Shown: in pieces, positions 1-7,820 of the stretch
Layout: each line of letters starts with the position of its first letter
Position numbering within the stretch: the stretch's first letter is position 1
Assembly (NCBI RefSeq): GCF_014192915.1
Contig: NZ_JACHYN010000022.1
Coordinates: 23,017 to 87,016 of the forward strand
Source: Azospirillum sp. OGB3
Lineage (GTDB): Bacteria > Pseudomonadota > Alphaproteobacteria > Azospirillales > Azospirillaceae
Length of the DNA: 64,000 bases
Reading direction: 5' to 3'
Program-made: the position numbers and the translations under genes
The notes under the pieces: generated by a model
What the model was told of the DNA's origin: nothing
What the model saw: only the letters and a program-made list of their open reading frames with translations
Databases searched by the model: none

Positions 1-423
1 GCCCAGCACGACGCAGGAGGCCATCATCAGCCCGGCGAGGAAGCCGACCGTTCCGCCGAACATCCGCGCCCCGGTCCAGGCCGTCGCCAGCACCGCCAGC
101 ACCGCCCCGATCAGGGAGGGGATGCGGAAGGTCCAGATCTCCTTGGGCATCCCGTTCGGCCCGTCGACCAGCCGCGTCGCCGCCGTCTGCAGCCAGTAGA
201 TGCCCACCGGCTTCTTGTGGCGCGCCTCGTCCTGGAAGCGGATGTCCACATAGTCGCCGCTTTCCAGCATCTGGTGCGACGCCTGGGCGAAGCGCGCCTC
301 GTCCCGGTCGAAGGGCGGCAGATCGAAGAAGCCGGGCAGGAACAGCAGGACGCTGAGCACCGCCAGAAGCAGATAGGCCGGGACCGGCAGGCGGCCAGCC
401 GCGGCGCTCGGCACCGCGCTCAC
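1..423 (-). CDS. ArnT-like glycosyltransferase (partial, N-terminal part)
   Basis: Only the first 141 residues are in the window; the gene runs off the left edge. The start is a GTG overlapping the stop of the upstream gene (GTGA). A membrane segment (residues about 16-33) is followed by DRDE at 39-42 and KPVGIYWLQ at 71-79, the hallmarks of the ArnT/PMT fold (GT83 or GT39), in which the acidic pair lies in the first periplasmic loop. Such enzymes move a sugar from an undecaprenyl-phosphate carrier onto lipid A, LPS core or protein at the periplasmic face. It ends a three-gene run with a GT2 that would make the lipid-linked donor. The transferred sugar cannot be told from the sequence. Confidence 0.85.
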   Translation of the reverse strand, partial: MSAVPSAAAGRLPVPAYLLLAVLSVLLFLPGFFDLPPFDRDEARFAQASHQMLESGDYVDIRFQDEARHKKPVGIYWLQTAATRLVDGPNGMPKEIWTFRIPSLIGAVLAVLATAWTGARMFGGTVGFLAGLMMASCVVLG

Positions 424-755
424 GGCGCGCCCGCCGCGTTGCCGTCCGCACCGCCGTTCCGGCGGTTGTTCAAGACGAAGTAGAGATTCCGGAAATAGAT
501 GATGAGACCCAGCCCCTGGCCGAACATGAACACCGGATCACCCCGCTGGATCGAGTAGGCCAACAAAAGAACCCCGCCGCCGATCGAGAAGTACCAGAAG
601 AGGTCCGGCACGATGCTGCGCCGGGCGCGCTCGCTGGCGATCCATTGCACGACGAAGCGCATCATGAAGAGCGTCTGCGCGAAAAAGCCGACGCCGACCC
701 AGATCAGGTCGGCGGTGCTTTGGCTCTGGTACCAGGCGATGGCGCGTTCGAGCAT
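420..755 (-). CDS. LpxB N-terminal-domain-like small membrane protein
   Basis: This is a 111-residue protein with three or four hydrophobic segments and the signature seen in the stand-alone 'lipid-A-disaccharide synthase N-terminal domain' family (FFAQTLFMMRFVVQW, then SERARRSIVPDLFWYFSIGGG). The family has an EmrE-like membrane fold and often sits between a GT2 dolichol-phosphate-mannose-synthase homologue and an ArnT-like enzyme, as here. It probably helps flip or present the lipid-linked sugar, in the manner of ArnE/ArnF; that role is inference from position. The ATG at 755 is 31 nt after the GT2 gene, and the stop overlaps the next start by 4 nt, so the three are translationally linked. 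Confidence 0.85.
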   Translation of the reverse strand: MLERAIAWYQSQSTADLIWVGVGFFAQTLFMMRFVVQWIASERARRSIVPDLFWYFSIGGGVLLLAYSIQRGDPVFMFGQGLGLIIYFRNLYFVLNNRRNGGADGNAAGAP

Positions 756-786
756 CGGGCGGCGACCGGTCCGGACGGAGATGGGG

Positions 787-1566
787 TCAGCGGTCTTCGA
801 CCGCAGGCGACAGCGCGGTGCGCCGCTTCAGCCAATAGACGCCCAGCAGATCGACCACGCCGATCAGCCCGCGGCGCCAGTTGGTGTATTTCGACACCCC
901 CCGTTCCCGCGGCCGATGGTTGACCGGCACATAGGCCACCGGATGGCCGTGCGACCGGAACAGCGCGGGAAGGAAGCGGTGCATCGCCCCGAAGAAGGGC
1001 AGATCGAGGAAGGCGTCGCGGCGGAACAGCTTCAGCCCGCAGCCGCTGTCCGTGCAGCCGTCCTGCAGGAAGGACTGCCGCACCGCGTTCGCAAAGCGCG
1101 AGGCCAGACGCTTGGACAGCGTGTCCTGCCGCTTCTTGCGCAGGCCGCCGACCAGCACCGGCGCGTCCGGACCGCCCTTGGCGGCCAGGGCGAACAGGGC
1201 AGGAATGTCGGCGGGATCGTTCTGGCCGTCGCCGTCGAGGGTGGCGATCCACTCCCCGCGCGCCGCCTTCACCCCGGTGCGCACGGCCGCGCTCTGCCCG
1301 GACCGGCGGACATGGCGGACCAGCCGCAGGCGGCCCGCGGCGACCACGGGGGCGAGGCGCGTCAGCGTGTCGTCGCTGGAGCCGTCGTCCACATAGATCA
1401 CCTCGAAGGCGCGGCCCAGCACGGCGGCGGGCGACAGCGCGCGCTCGATCTCTTCAAGAAGGGGAAGGACGTTTTCGGCCTCGTTGAAGACCGGAACCAC
1501 GACCGACAGCCGCACGGGCGGACGGCCCTCGGAATCTACGCTCACTGGATTAATCCCATTCGCCAA
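787..1566 (-). CDS. GT2 polyprenyl-phosphate sugar synthase (DPM1/ArnC-like)
   Basis: A family-2 glycosyltransferase of about 259 residues. VVVPVFNEAENV at the start, VDDGSSDDT at 59-67 and the metal-binding DGDGQNDP at 111-118 define the GT-A fold; GVSKYTNWRRGL near the C terminus is typical of polyprenyl-phosphate mannose/glucose synthases. It should transfer a sugar from a nucleotide donor to undecaprenyl phosphate on the cytoplasmic face, feeding the ArnT-like enzyme two genes downstream. The start is uncertain: TTG at 1566 gives the full family N terminus, and an in-frame GTG at 1545 is possible; neither has a strong ribosome-binding site. Confidence 0.88.
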   Translation of the reverse strand: MANGINPVSVDSEGRPPVRLSVVVPVFNEAENVLPLLEEIERALSPAAVLGRAFEVIYVDDGSSDDTLTRLAPVVAAGRLRLVRHVRRSGQSAAVRTGVKAARGEWIATLDGDGQNDPADIPALFALAAKGGPDAPVLVGGLRKKRQDTLSKRLASRFANAVRQSFLQDGCTDSGCGLKLFRRDAFLDLPFFGAMHRFLPALFRSHGHPVAYVPVNHRPRERGVSKYTNWRRGLIGVVDLLGVYWLKRRTALSPAVEDR

Positions 1567-1637
1567 GTGGCGGGCAAATTACTCCCGCCGCCCGGCAAAC
1601 GGTAGAGGAAAAGGTTGGGACAGTCTCCCGCCCGCCC

Positions 1638-3266
1638 TCAGCCCTTGCGGTCTTCGATGGGCATCGGCACGTAGCGCAGGTCGCCGTCACGGCTGAGCAG
1701 CATCAGCACGGTCTTGCGCCCCTGGCTGCGCGCGTCGTCGACCAGGCGGTTCAGGTCCTCCGGAGTCTTCACCGGTTCCTGCCCCGCCTCCACGATGACG
1801 TCGCCGGCCTCGATGCCGCGCTCGCTGGCGGCGCTGGCATCGCCGACCTCGGTCACCACCACGCCCTCGACGTCGGGATTGATGGAAAAGCTGTCGCGCA
1901 GCCCGGGGGTGAGTTGCGACAGGGTCAGGCCGAGCACCTGCTTGGTGTCGATGGTCGTCTCCGGACGCGGCGCCCCGCTCGATCCGGAAAGGGCGACCTG
2001 CTCCTGCGGCTCCAACTCGCCCACCGTCACGGTCAGGGTTTCGGCCCTGCCCTCGCGCACCAGTTCCAGCGGCACCGCGGACCCAATCTTCGTGGTGGCG
2101 ACGACGCGCGGCAGTTCGCGCATCTGCTCGATGGACTCGCCGTTGAAACGGGTGATGACGTCGCCCTGCCGGACGCCGCCCTTCCCCGCCGGGCCCTCCG
2201 GCGACACGCTGGTCACCAGGGCGCCCGCCGGCTCCTGCATGCCCAGGCTCTCGGCGATGTCCGGGGTCACGCTCTGCACCTGGACGCCCAGCCAGCCGCG
2301 GCGCACCTGGCCATGGTCGCGGAGTTGCTCGACGACCGGGCGCGCGACGGAGGACGGGATGGCAAAGCCGATGCCCACCGACCCGCCGGTCGGCGAGTAG
2401 ATCGCCGTGTTGATTCCGATCACCTCGCCGTTGAGATTGTAGAGCGGTCCGCCGGAATTGCCGCGGTTGATCGAGGCGTCGGTCTGCAGATAATCGTCGT
2501 ACGGCCCTTGCTGGATGTCGCGCTGCCGCGCCGACAGGATTCCCGCGGTCACCGACCCGCCGAGGCCGAAGGGGTTGCCGATGGCGACCACCCAGTCGCC
2601 GACCCGCAGCGCCTCGCTGTCGCCCCAGGGGGCAGAGACCAGCGGCTTCTTGCTGTCCACCTTCAAAACGGCAAGGTCGGTCGGCCCATCCACGCCGACG
2701 AGCTTCGCCGGCAGTTTCGTGCCGTCGTGCATGGTGACGGAGATCTCCGCCGCTTCCGACACCACATGGCTGTTGGTGACGACGAAGCCCGCCGGGTCGA
2801 TGATGAAACCGGAGCCCAAGGCGGCCGTCGGGCGCGGTGCCGGTTGCTGTTGTTGCGGCTGGCCGCGCTGGCGGTCGCGAAACTCGCGGAAGAATTCCTC
2901 GAAGGGCGAACCGGGCGGAAAGCCTGGCATGTCCGGTCCGCGCGGCCCCGCCTGCGGACCGCCCTGCGCAGGCGCCTGCGTCGTGGATATGAAGACAACC
3001 GCGTCCAGTTGCTTCTCCGCGAGATCGGCGAAGGTCGGGGGGGCGTTGGGCGGCAGGATGGACGCCAGCGGCGGCGCTGCGGGAGCCGGAGCGGCCGCTC
3101 CCCCCGCGTCCTGCGCGAAGGCCGGCGCCGAAAAAGTCAGGATGGCGGCAAAAAGCCCCGCGGACACGGTGGGCACCGCCGAGTGCGATGCAGATCCGCT
3201 CGTCAATCCGGCTGGGCGCCGGACTGGGCCGGACCGGGGCCGGAATCGATCGATGGAATGCGGCAT
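1638..3266 (-). CDS. Do/DegQ-family periplasmic serine endopeptidase
   Basis: A 542-residue HtrA-type protease. After a long signal sequence ending near AFAQDAGG (residues about 48-56) comes a trypsin-like domain with the full triad: His167 in TNSHVV, Asp197 in PTDLAV and Ser271 in RGNSGGP. Two PDZ domains follow. A Gln/Pro-rich loop (about 133-147) precedes the protease core. It would degrade or chaperone misfolded envelope proteins. The ATG at 3266 is chosen because GGCGGAG precedes it at a good distance; an ATG 27 nt upstream would only add nine residues. It is convergent with nothing and divergent from the HTH gene at 3716. Confidence 0.95.
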   Translation of the reverse strand: MPHSIDRFRPRSGPVRRPAGLTSGSASHSAVPTVSAGLFAAILTFSAPAFAQDAGGAAAPAPAAPPLASILPPNAPPTFADLAEKQLDAVVFISTTQAPAQGGPQAGPRGPDMPGFPPGSPFEEFFREFRDRQRGQPQQQQPAPRPTAALGSGFIIDPAGFVVTNSHVVSEAAEISVTMHDGTKLPAKLVGVDGPTDLAVLKVDSKKPLVSAPWGDSEALRVGDWVVAIGNPFGLGGSVTAGILSARQRDIQQGPYDDYLQTDASINRGNSGGPLYNLNGEVIGINTAIYSPTGGSVGIGFAIPSSVARPVVEQLRDHGQVRRGWLGVQVQSVTPDIAESLGMQEPAGALVTSVSPEGPAGKGGVRQGDVITRFNGESIEQMRELPRVVATTKIGSAVPLELVREGRAETLTVTVGELEPQEQVALSGSSGAPRPETTIDTKQVLGLTLSQLTPGLRDSFSINPDVEGVVVTEVGDASAASERGIEAGDVIVEAGQEPVKTPEDLNRLVDDARSQGRKTVLMLLSRDGDLRYVPMPIEDRKG

Positions 3267-3715
3267 GAAGAAACTCCGCCTGTCGGACAGCACGCGCCAC
3301 GCAAGGGGCGCTTCATGTCAACAGAACGCTCCGCAACGCATTCCGGACCGCGGCGGATTTTCAAACCTCTTTGCAACCGCGTCCTTACGACCAATTCGTG
3401 AAATACAGTTTTTAAAATTCTCTTCCGCGGATGTTCCTATGCGATTCGCGCAGGCATTGCCACAAGGCAATCCGGCCTTTGGACGAAGGGTCCGGCAAGC
3501 CGCCTAAGCGCAATTTTTCCATGCGGCGCAAAGTTCTTCTGGCATTTTCCCGGCAAGTTCCCGATATTCATCCATACCGACAACATCGCACGCAAAAACG
3601 GCTCCTGACGTGAAGCCCGTGCACGCGCCCGCGTGCCGCTGCGTCAGAAGGCGTGCGATACGGCCCAAGCAGCGTACGCATGACTCAAAATTCACTTTGG
3701 CAACCGAGCGACATA
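3267..3715. other. Intergenic region between degQ-like and HTH genes
   Basis: 449 bases between two divergent starts. It includes an AT-richer stretch around 3400-3425 that could hold promoters, but I see no clear -35/-10 pair, no GGAAC-type stress promoter and no RNA gene. Short open frames here lack a ribosome-binding site and coding character. Confidence 0.5.
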
Positions 3716-4549
3716 ATGAACGCAGAAACCGGGTCCGAACCGGAGGCTCCGAAGAAGCGCGGACGAATCCCCCAGTCGGCGTGGCCGCAGATTCTTGAGC
3801 GTTACCGTTCCGGCGCCACCCTGTCGGCGATCGCGCGCGAATTCGAATGCACGCCGAGCGCCATTTCCTACATCATCCGCAAGGCCGAAGCCGCCGGCGA
3901 GAAGGATGCACCGGTCGAAGAGGGCGCCGTCAGCGACGGCGCCGCCGAAGCGCCGGCCGGCGACGCCCTGGCGGAAGAGCCGCCGCCCGCTCCGGTGGTC
4001 GCCGCGGAATCGCCGGCACCGGCCAAGCCGGCGCGCCGCGCCGCGGCCGCCGCGCCGGTTTCGGCCCCGGCTCCGGCCTCCCAGGCGGCGGCGCCCAGCA
4101 CCGCGGTTCCGGCACCCCCGGCCGCGGCTCTCCAGCCCGCGCCGGTTCAGCCGTCCGCGCCGGCCCAGACCGAGACGTTGCGCCTCAACCGTCCGGAGCC
4201 GCAGCCGGCGCCGGTTCAGCCGGCCCCGGTCCAGCCGACGGCCGCCCCCGCGCAAACCGCTCCGCAGCCTGCCGCGGCGGACGGCAGCCGCTCCGCCGGC
4301 ACCAATCCGCCGCCGGTCGATGCCGTCGAGGCCCGGCTGCGCGACACCGCGCGCGGTTGCCTGAACGCTTACCGCGGCTGGCGCCAGCAACCCGGCGAAG
4401 CGTCGATCCAGACGCTGTCGGAAGCGGTGCACGAGTTGCGCAAGGCCCTGGCACGCATCGAGATCGACATGTCGGCCAGCCGCCGTGAAGAACAGGCGAT
4501 CCGGCCCATCCCGATCCCGGCGCACCGCACGGCGCGCCGAACACCGTAA
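3716..4549 (+). CDS. HTH-domain protein with Ala/Pro-rich linker
   Basis: A 277-residue protein in three parts. Residues about 10-55 form a helix-turn-helix (WPQILERYRSGATLSAIAREF followed by CTPSAISYIIRKAE), similar in style to MucR- or transposase-type HTH folds. Residues about 60-200 are a low-complexity Ala/Pro/Gln linker with repeated QPAPVQPAPVQP-like units. A C-terminal helical module (VEARLRDTARGCLNAYRGW, then EAVHELRKALARIEIDMSA) follows. It probably binds DNA through the N terminus and partners through the C terminus; the function is unknown. The start is uncertain: an in-frame ATG at 3680 would add 12 residues, and neither has a good Shine-Dalgarno sequence. Confidence 0.75.
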   Translation: MNAETGSEPEAPKKRGRIPQSAWPQILERYRSGATLSAIAREFECTPSAISYIIRKAEAAGEKDAPVEEGAVSDGAAEAPAGDALAEEPPPAPVVAAESPAPAKPARRAAAAAPVSAPAPASQAAAPSTAVPAPPAAALQPAPVQPSAPAQTETLRLNRPEPQPAPVQPAPVQPTAAPAQTAPQPAAADGSRSAGTNPPPVDAVEARLRDTARGCLNAYRGWRQQPGEASIQTLSEAVHELRKALARIEIDMSASRREEQAIRPIPIPAHRTARRTP

Positions 4550-4596
4550 GGCAGACCATCCGTACGGGTCTTTGCAACGCCACTTGGGTTACCGAA

Positions 4597-4632
4597 AAGC
4601 CCTTCCCCGCTGATGGGGAAGGGCTTTTTTCG
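4597..4632 (+). terminator. Rho-independent terminator after the HTH gene
   Basis: The stem AAGCCCTTCCCC/GGGGAAGGGCTT closes on a 6-nt loop and is followed by six T. It lies 50 nt after the HTH gene stop. Confidence 0.92.
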
Positions 4633-4764
4633 TGCTTTCCGCCTTTCGGCCTAGACCGTCCGCCGGCACCGCATACCTCCAACGCCACAAGGAAAAGCCC
4701 TACGGACTCCAGTGGAATGGCGGCTATACTGGTGGCAAGCAAGCAAAAGCCGGAGGAACGCCCG

Positions 4765-4989
4765 ATGACCTTCCGCAGGAACACCGAACTGCCCGAATCG
4801 GTGAAGCGGTGCCTGCCGCCGCACGCGCAGGACCTCTACCGCTGGGCCTTCAACCACACTTGGCAAGGTTGCCGGTCGCCGGAGGCGCGTCAGGCCCTGC
4901 AGCGTGAGCGGCTGGCCCACAAGGTCGCCTGGGCCGCCGTCCGGCGGCTTTACGAACCGGACGGCGGTGGCTGGCGTCCCAAGCATTGA
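4765..4989 (+). CDS. ChaB-family protein
   Basis: A 74-residue protein that fits the ChaB fold over most of its length: ELPESVKRCLPPHAQDLYRWAFNHTW near the N terminus and AHKVAWAAVRRLYEPDGGGW near the C terminus are the conserved family blocks. ChaB was linked to the cation transporter ChaA in E. coli, but most bacterial homologues are stand-alone small stress or conserved proteins; no chaA lies near. The ATG at 4765 has GGAGGAA 8 nt upstream, which decides it over an earlier in-frame ATG at 4717. Confidence 0.9.
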   Translation: MTFRRNTELPESVKRCLPPHAQDLYRWAFNHTWQGCRSPEARQALQRERLAHKVAWAAVRRLYEPDGGGWRPKH

Positions 4990-5004
4990 AGCAAACCTGC
5001 ACTT

Positions 5005-5345
5005 TCCCCATCACGGTGACGCTGCTGAGGTCGCCCTTGGCCCGTTCGTCGGACGGCAGGCGCCCCTGAGCGATGCAGCAGATGTGTTCAGCCATGTTCG
5101 TGGCGTGGTCCCCCGCCCGCTCGATGGACTTCGCCACGGACAACGGATGGGTGCAGCCGGTGATCTGGGCCGGCGACTCCGTCATGTAGGTCGGGAATTC
5201 ACGGAACAGGCTGGTGTAGGCCGCCTCGACCTGCCCATCCCGGTTGCGGACGGCCATCGCCCGTTCGGCGTCCTGCTCATCTCAGGTGCCCGCCACGTCG
5301 CGGATCATGCCGAGCACCATTTCGCCCATCCAAGGACAGCGACGC
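5005..5345 (-). pseudogene. phoU: phoU remnant (C-terminal half with an in-frame stop)
   Basis: Read on the minus strand, the region encodes the second half of a PhoU phosphate-signalling regulator: MGEMVLGMIRDVAGT, then a TGA at 5288-5290, then an uninterrupted stretch with SLFREFPTYMTESPAQITGC, VAKSIERAGDHATNMAEHIC and SDERAKGD. These match the conserved PhoU helices (SLFRELLTYMMEDP, IERIGDHATNIAE). The N-terminal half is missing and no start with a ribosome-binding site is present. No pst or phoB genes adjoin. It is best read as a decayed extra copy; a functional phoU presumably lies elsewhere. Confidence 0.8.
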
Positions 5346-5559
5346 GACGGGCGGTTCGACCGGCAAGGCTGCCCACGCGTGTCCGCCGTTGATCCCGACT
5401 CTCTTTTTCCCGTTCCATTGCCACACCGCACCGCCTGGACGTCTCTCGCGGCCGGCTGCGGAAGAGCATGTTAACAATTAAAGCAGATTATCTTATGACA
5501 CTGCCAAAGCGCTGGAGTAACCGCGCCCGGAACCCTGCGCTGCGCCGGGAAGGGGCCGA

Positions 5560-6885
5560 TTGTCGGACGGGGTCATGACGCCACATGAGTTGGTCGCCGT
5601 GTTGGAAAAGCACGAGCGTTGGCTGAAGAACCGGTCGGGCGGCACGCGCGCCAACCTGACCATGACCAACCTGGAGGGATCGAACCTCGCCGGGGTGGAA
5701 CTGACGCAAGGCAAGCTGTCTGGGGCCAACATGGCCCATTGCGACCTGTCCAACGCGAATCTCAGCCACGCCGACCTGTTCGCCGCCCATCTGACCAAAG
5801 CCGACCTGACCGGCTGCAACTTCTACCGGGCGGATCTGCGCGGTGCCCACATGCGCGGCGCCAAGCTGAAACGCGCCATTTTGAAGGAGGCCGACCTGCG
5901 CGGCGGCGCGCTGCTCTACGGTGGAAACGGCGCGAACGGCGGCAAGGGGCTGGACTTCGTGCGCTCCGACCTGTCCGGCAGCGACATGGACGACGCGATG
6001 ATGTCGAACGCCAACCTGTCCGGCGCCGATCTGACCGACGTGTCGATGAACGGCGCGGATTGCGAGGGCGCGCTGATGGCCGGGGCCACGCTGATGCGCT
6101 CGACCATGAAGAACTGCAACCTGGCCCGCGCCGACCTGCGCGGCTGCAATCTGTCCGGCGTCAATCTCCAGGGCGCCGTCCTGCGCGACGCCAACCTGAA
6201 CGGCGCGGTGCTGGCCGGCGCCAACCTGCGCAACGCCGACCTCCAGGGCGCGAAGATGGAGGGGGCCGACCTTGCCGGGGCGGACACGACGGGCGCCAAT
6301 ATGGCGCGCTCCGCGGAGAATTTCTCGATCCAGATCCAGGAGTCGCTGCACAATCATTACACTTGGATCAACACCAACGGCGCCATGGGGTCGCGCGCCG
6401 ACCTCAGCGGGGCGGACCTCTCGCACATCGATCTTCACGGCGTGAATCTGTCCGGAGCGAATCTGCGCGGGGTGCGGCTGGTCGGTGCCAAGATGCGCGA
6501 CTCCCTGCTCATCATGTGCGATATCTCCGCCGCCGACCTGACCGGCAGCGACTTCAGCGGCGCGATTCTCGATGGGGCGACACTCCGCGGCACCAACCTT
6601 TCCGGCGCCCGCTTCGACGGGGCGGGCATTGGCTGGGTCGATATCAAGGGCCCGGATGGGCGGCCGACCGGACGGTTGTGGGCAGCGAATCTGACCGGCA
6701 GCAGCTTCAGCGGAGCCTCCTGCATCCGCACCAACATGCGCGGGGCGAATCTGGCCGGCTGCGACTTCTCCAACGCCGACCTGACCGGAGCGATTTTAAG
6801 CGATGCGAACATCCGTGACGCGCGCTTCACCGGCGCCAACCTGACCGGCGCCAGCCTCCCACCCCCGCCCGATCTGGACGATTGA
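5560..6885 (+). CDS. Pentapeptide-repeat protein
   Basis: About 441 residues, nearly all built of A(D/N)LXX pentapeptides (for example ANLSGADLTDVSMNGADCEG), which fold into a right-handed quadrilateral beta-helix. A short N-terminal helical part (ELVAVLEKHERWLKNRSGG) caps it. Three non-repeat insertions break the helix near residues 125-140, 245-275 and 360-375. Members can mimic DNA and bind gyrase (Qnr/MfpA), but most have no known role; nothing here shows gyrase binding. The likely start is TTG at 5560, since GGGAAGGGG lies 6 nt upstream; ATG at 5575 is the alternative. Confidence 0.9.
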   Translation: MSDGVMTPHELVAVLEKHERWLKNRSGGTRANLTMTNLEGSNLAGVELTQGKLSGANMAHCDLSNANLSHADLFAAHLTKADLTGCNFYRADLRGAHMRGAKLKRAILKEADLRGGALLYGGNGANGGKGLDFVRSDLSGSDMDDAMMSNANLSGADLTDVSMNGADCEGALMAGATLMRSTMKNCNLARADLRGCNLSGVNLQGAVLRDANLNGAVLAGANLRNADLQGAKMEGADLAGADTTGANMARSAENFSIQIQESLHNHYTWINTNGAMGSRADLSGADLSHIDLHGVNLSGANLRGVRLVGAKMRDSLLIMCDISAADLTGSDFSGAILDGATLRGTNLSGARFDGAGIGWVDIKGPDGRPTGRLWAANLTGSSFSGASCIRTNMRGANLAGCDFSNADLTGAILSDANIRDARFTGANLTGASLPPPPDLDD

Positions 6886-6952
6886 CCTTGCACGATTGAC
6901 CTTGGACGATTGACCGGAGTCACCGATCGGGGGATGACAGCCGCAGCGTCCG

Positions 6953-7447
6953 TCATCCCAGGTCGTCGTCTCCGCCAACATGCGGCAGACTGCCGAGATT
7001 GGCGGAGACGCGGCGCAGCACGCTGACGGTCACCGCCAGTTCGTCCGGAGAAATGCCCTGGGCGGCGGCCTCCTCGATCTCCTCGGCGCAGGGCAGGATG
7101 TCCGCCCGCATCGCCTTGCCCTTCGGTGTCAGATAGATGTTCAGCTTGCGACGGTCGTGGGGATTGCGCACCCGTTGGACGAGATCGCACCGTTCCAGGT
7201 TGTTCAGCGCGGTTACGGTGGTGGGCTCCATCATGCCGACCCGCTGACTCAATTCACGTTGGGTCAGCCCATCCTCTTCCCACAGCGCGCGCAGAAAATA
7301 CCACTGCCCCATGCTGACGCCGTGATCGGCGATGCGGGTTTGCAGCGCGCGTGCGATGGCGCGGTGCGCCTCACGCACGGCCCGCGGCAGGATCGCGCCG
7401 CTCGGGGAAATCCCGTCGGCGTCCTCCCTGTGCGGCTCGGTAAACAT
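6953..7447 (-). CDS. MarR-family transcriptional regulator
   Basis: A 164-residue winged-helix repressor. It shows the MarR order: helical dimer region (ALQTRIADHGVSMGQWYFLRAL), HTH (GLTQRELSQRVGMMEPTTVTAL), wing (LVQRVRNPHDRRKLNIYLTPKG) and C-terminal dimer helices. The DRR in the wing is the family signature. The ATG at 7447 is preceded by CAGGAACCC and is preferred; an ATG at 7477 and a TTG at 7537 are in frame but lack a site. It is divergent from the amidase gene at 7821, and the 370-nt gap carries palindromes that could be its operators. The ligand is unknown. Confidence 0.92.
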   Translation of the reverse strand: MFTEPHREDADGISPSGAILPRAVREAHRAIARALQTRIADHGVSMGQWYFLRALWEEDGLTQRELSQRVGMMEPTTVTALNNLERCDLVQRVRNPHDRRKLNIYLTPKGKAMRADILPCAEEIEEAAAQGISPDELAVTVSVLRRVSANLGSLPHVGGDDDLG

Positions 7448-7568
7448 GGGTTCCTGGCTCTTGAAACGCCCAACCATGACGACGATCTTTCGGCAGACGT
7501 CCGTCAGGCCGTGGTGCGGAGCAGCGGACGAAATCAACTTGCCCGATCATATCTGCTCTCGGAAAAAT

Positions 7569-7583
7569 CGCAAAACAATTGCG
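7569..7583. promoter_or_regulatory. Inverted repeat CGCAA-N5-TTGCG upstream of marR
   Basis: A perfect 5-5-5 palindrome in AT-rich DNA, about 120 nt upstream of the MarR start; its size is typical of a MarR dimer site. Assignment to this regulator is inference. Confidence 0.4.
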
Positions 7584-7650
7584 GACTTAAATTTCTCGCG
7601 CATGCAACAATATGTCGCCCAACCACTGCGCGATCCCTCGCGGTCACTTT

Positions 7651-7668
7651 TCATATTTATACATATGA
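7651..7668. promoter_or_regulatory. Inverted repeat TCATAT-N6-ATATGA
   Basis: A perfect 6-6-6 palindrome in the marR/aguB intergenic region, the AT-richest part of the gap. It is a good candidate operator for the MarR protein or a regulator of the amidase gene. Confidence 0.45.
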
Positions 7669-7688
7669 CTGTTCAGTTCTGTGACCAA

Positions 7689-7716
7689 CCATTGGTGACG
7701 GCCCATTGGTAACGGC
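7689..7716 (+). repeat. Tandem 14-bp direct repeat upstream of the amidase gene
   Basis: CCATTGGTGACGGC is followed immediately by CCATTGGTAACGGC (13 of 14 identical). It lies about 105 nt before the AguB start and may be a double activator site. Confidence 0.6.
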
Positions 7717-7820
7717 GACGAATCTGAAAGGTTTGTGACAGGGCGGAGATTGGGTTGCGCGCCCGGCCGTTCGCCCACTAACACGGCACAGCACACGCCA
7801 GAGCACAGGAGCACCAGCTT

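Noticed and set aside
3504..3695. Small minus-strand frame with several Cys upstream of the HTH gene
   Set aside because: No start signal, no recognisable fold and codon use unlike neighbours; probably chance.
5560..6885. Quinolone-resistance (Qnr/MfpA) assignment for the pentapeptide-repeat protein
   Set aside because: It is twice the usual length of Qnr, has three insertions and lacks the characteristic loops; only the fold can be supported.
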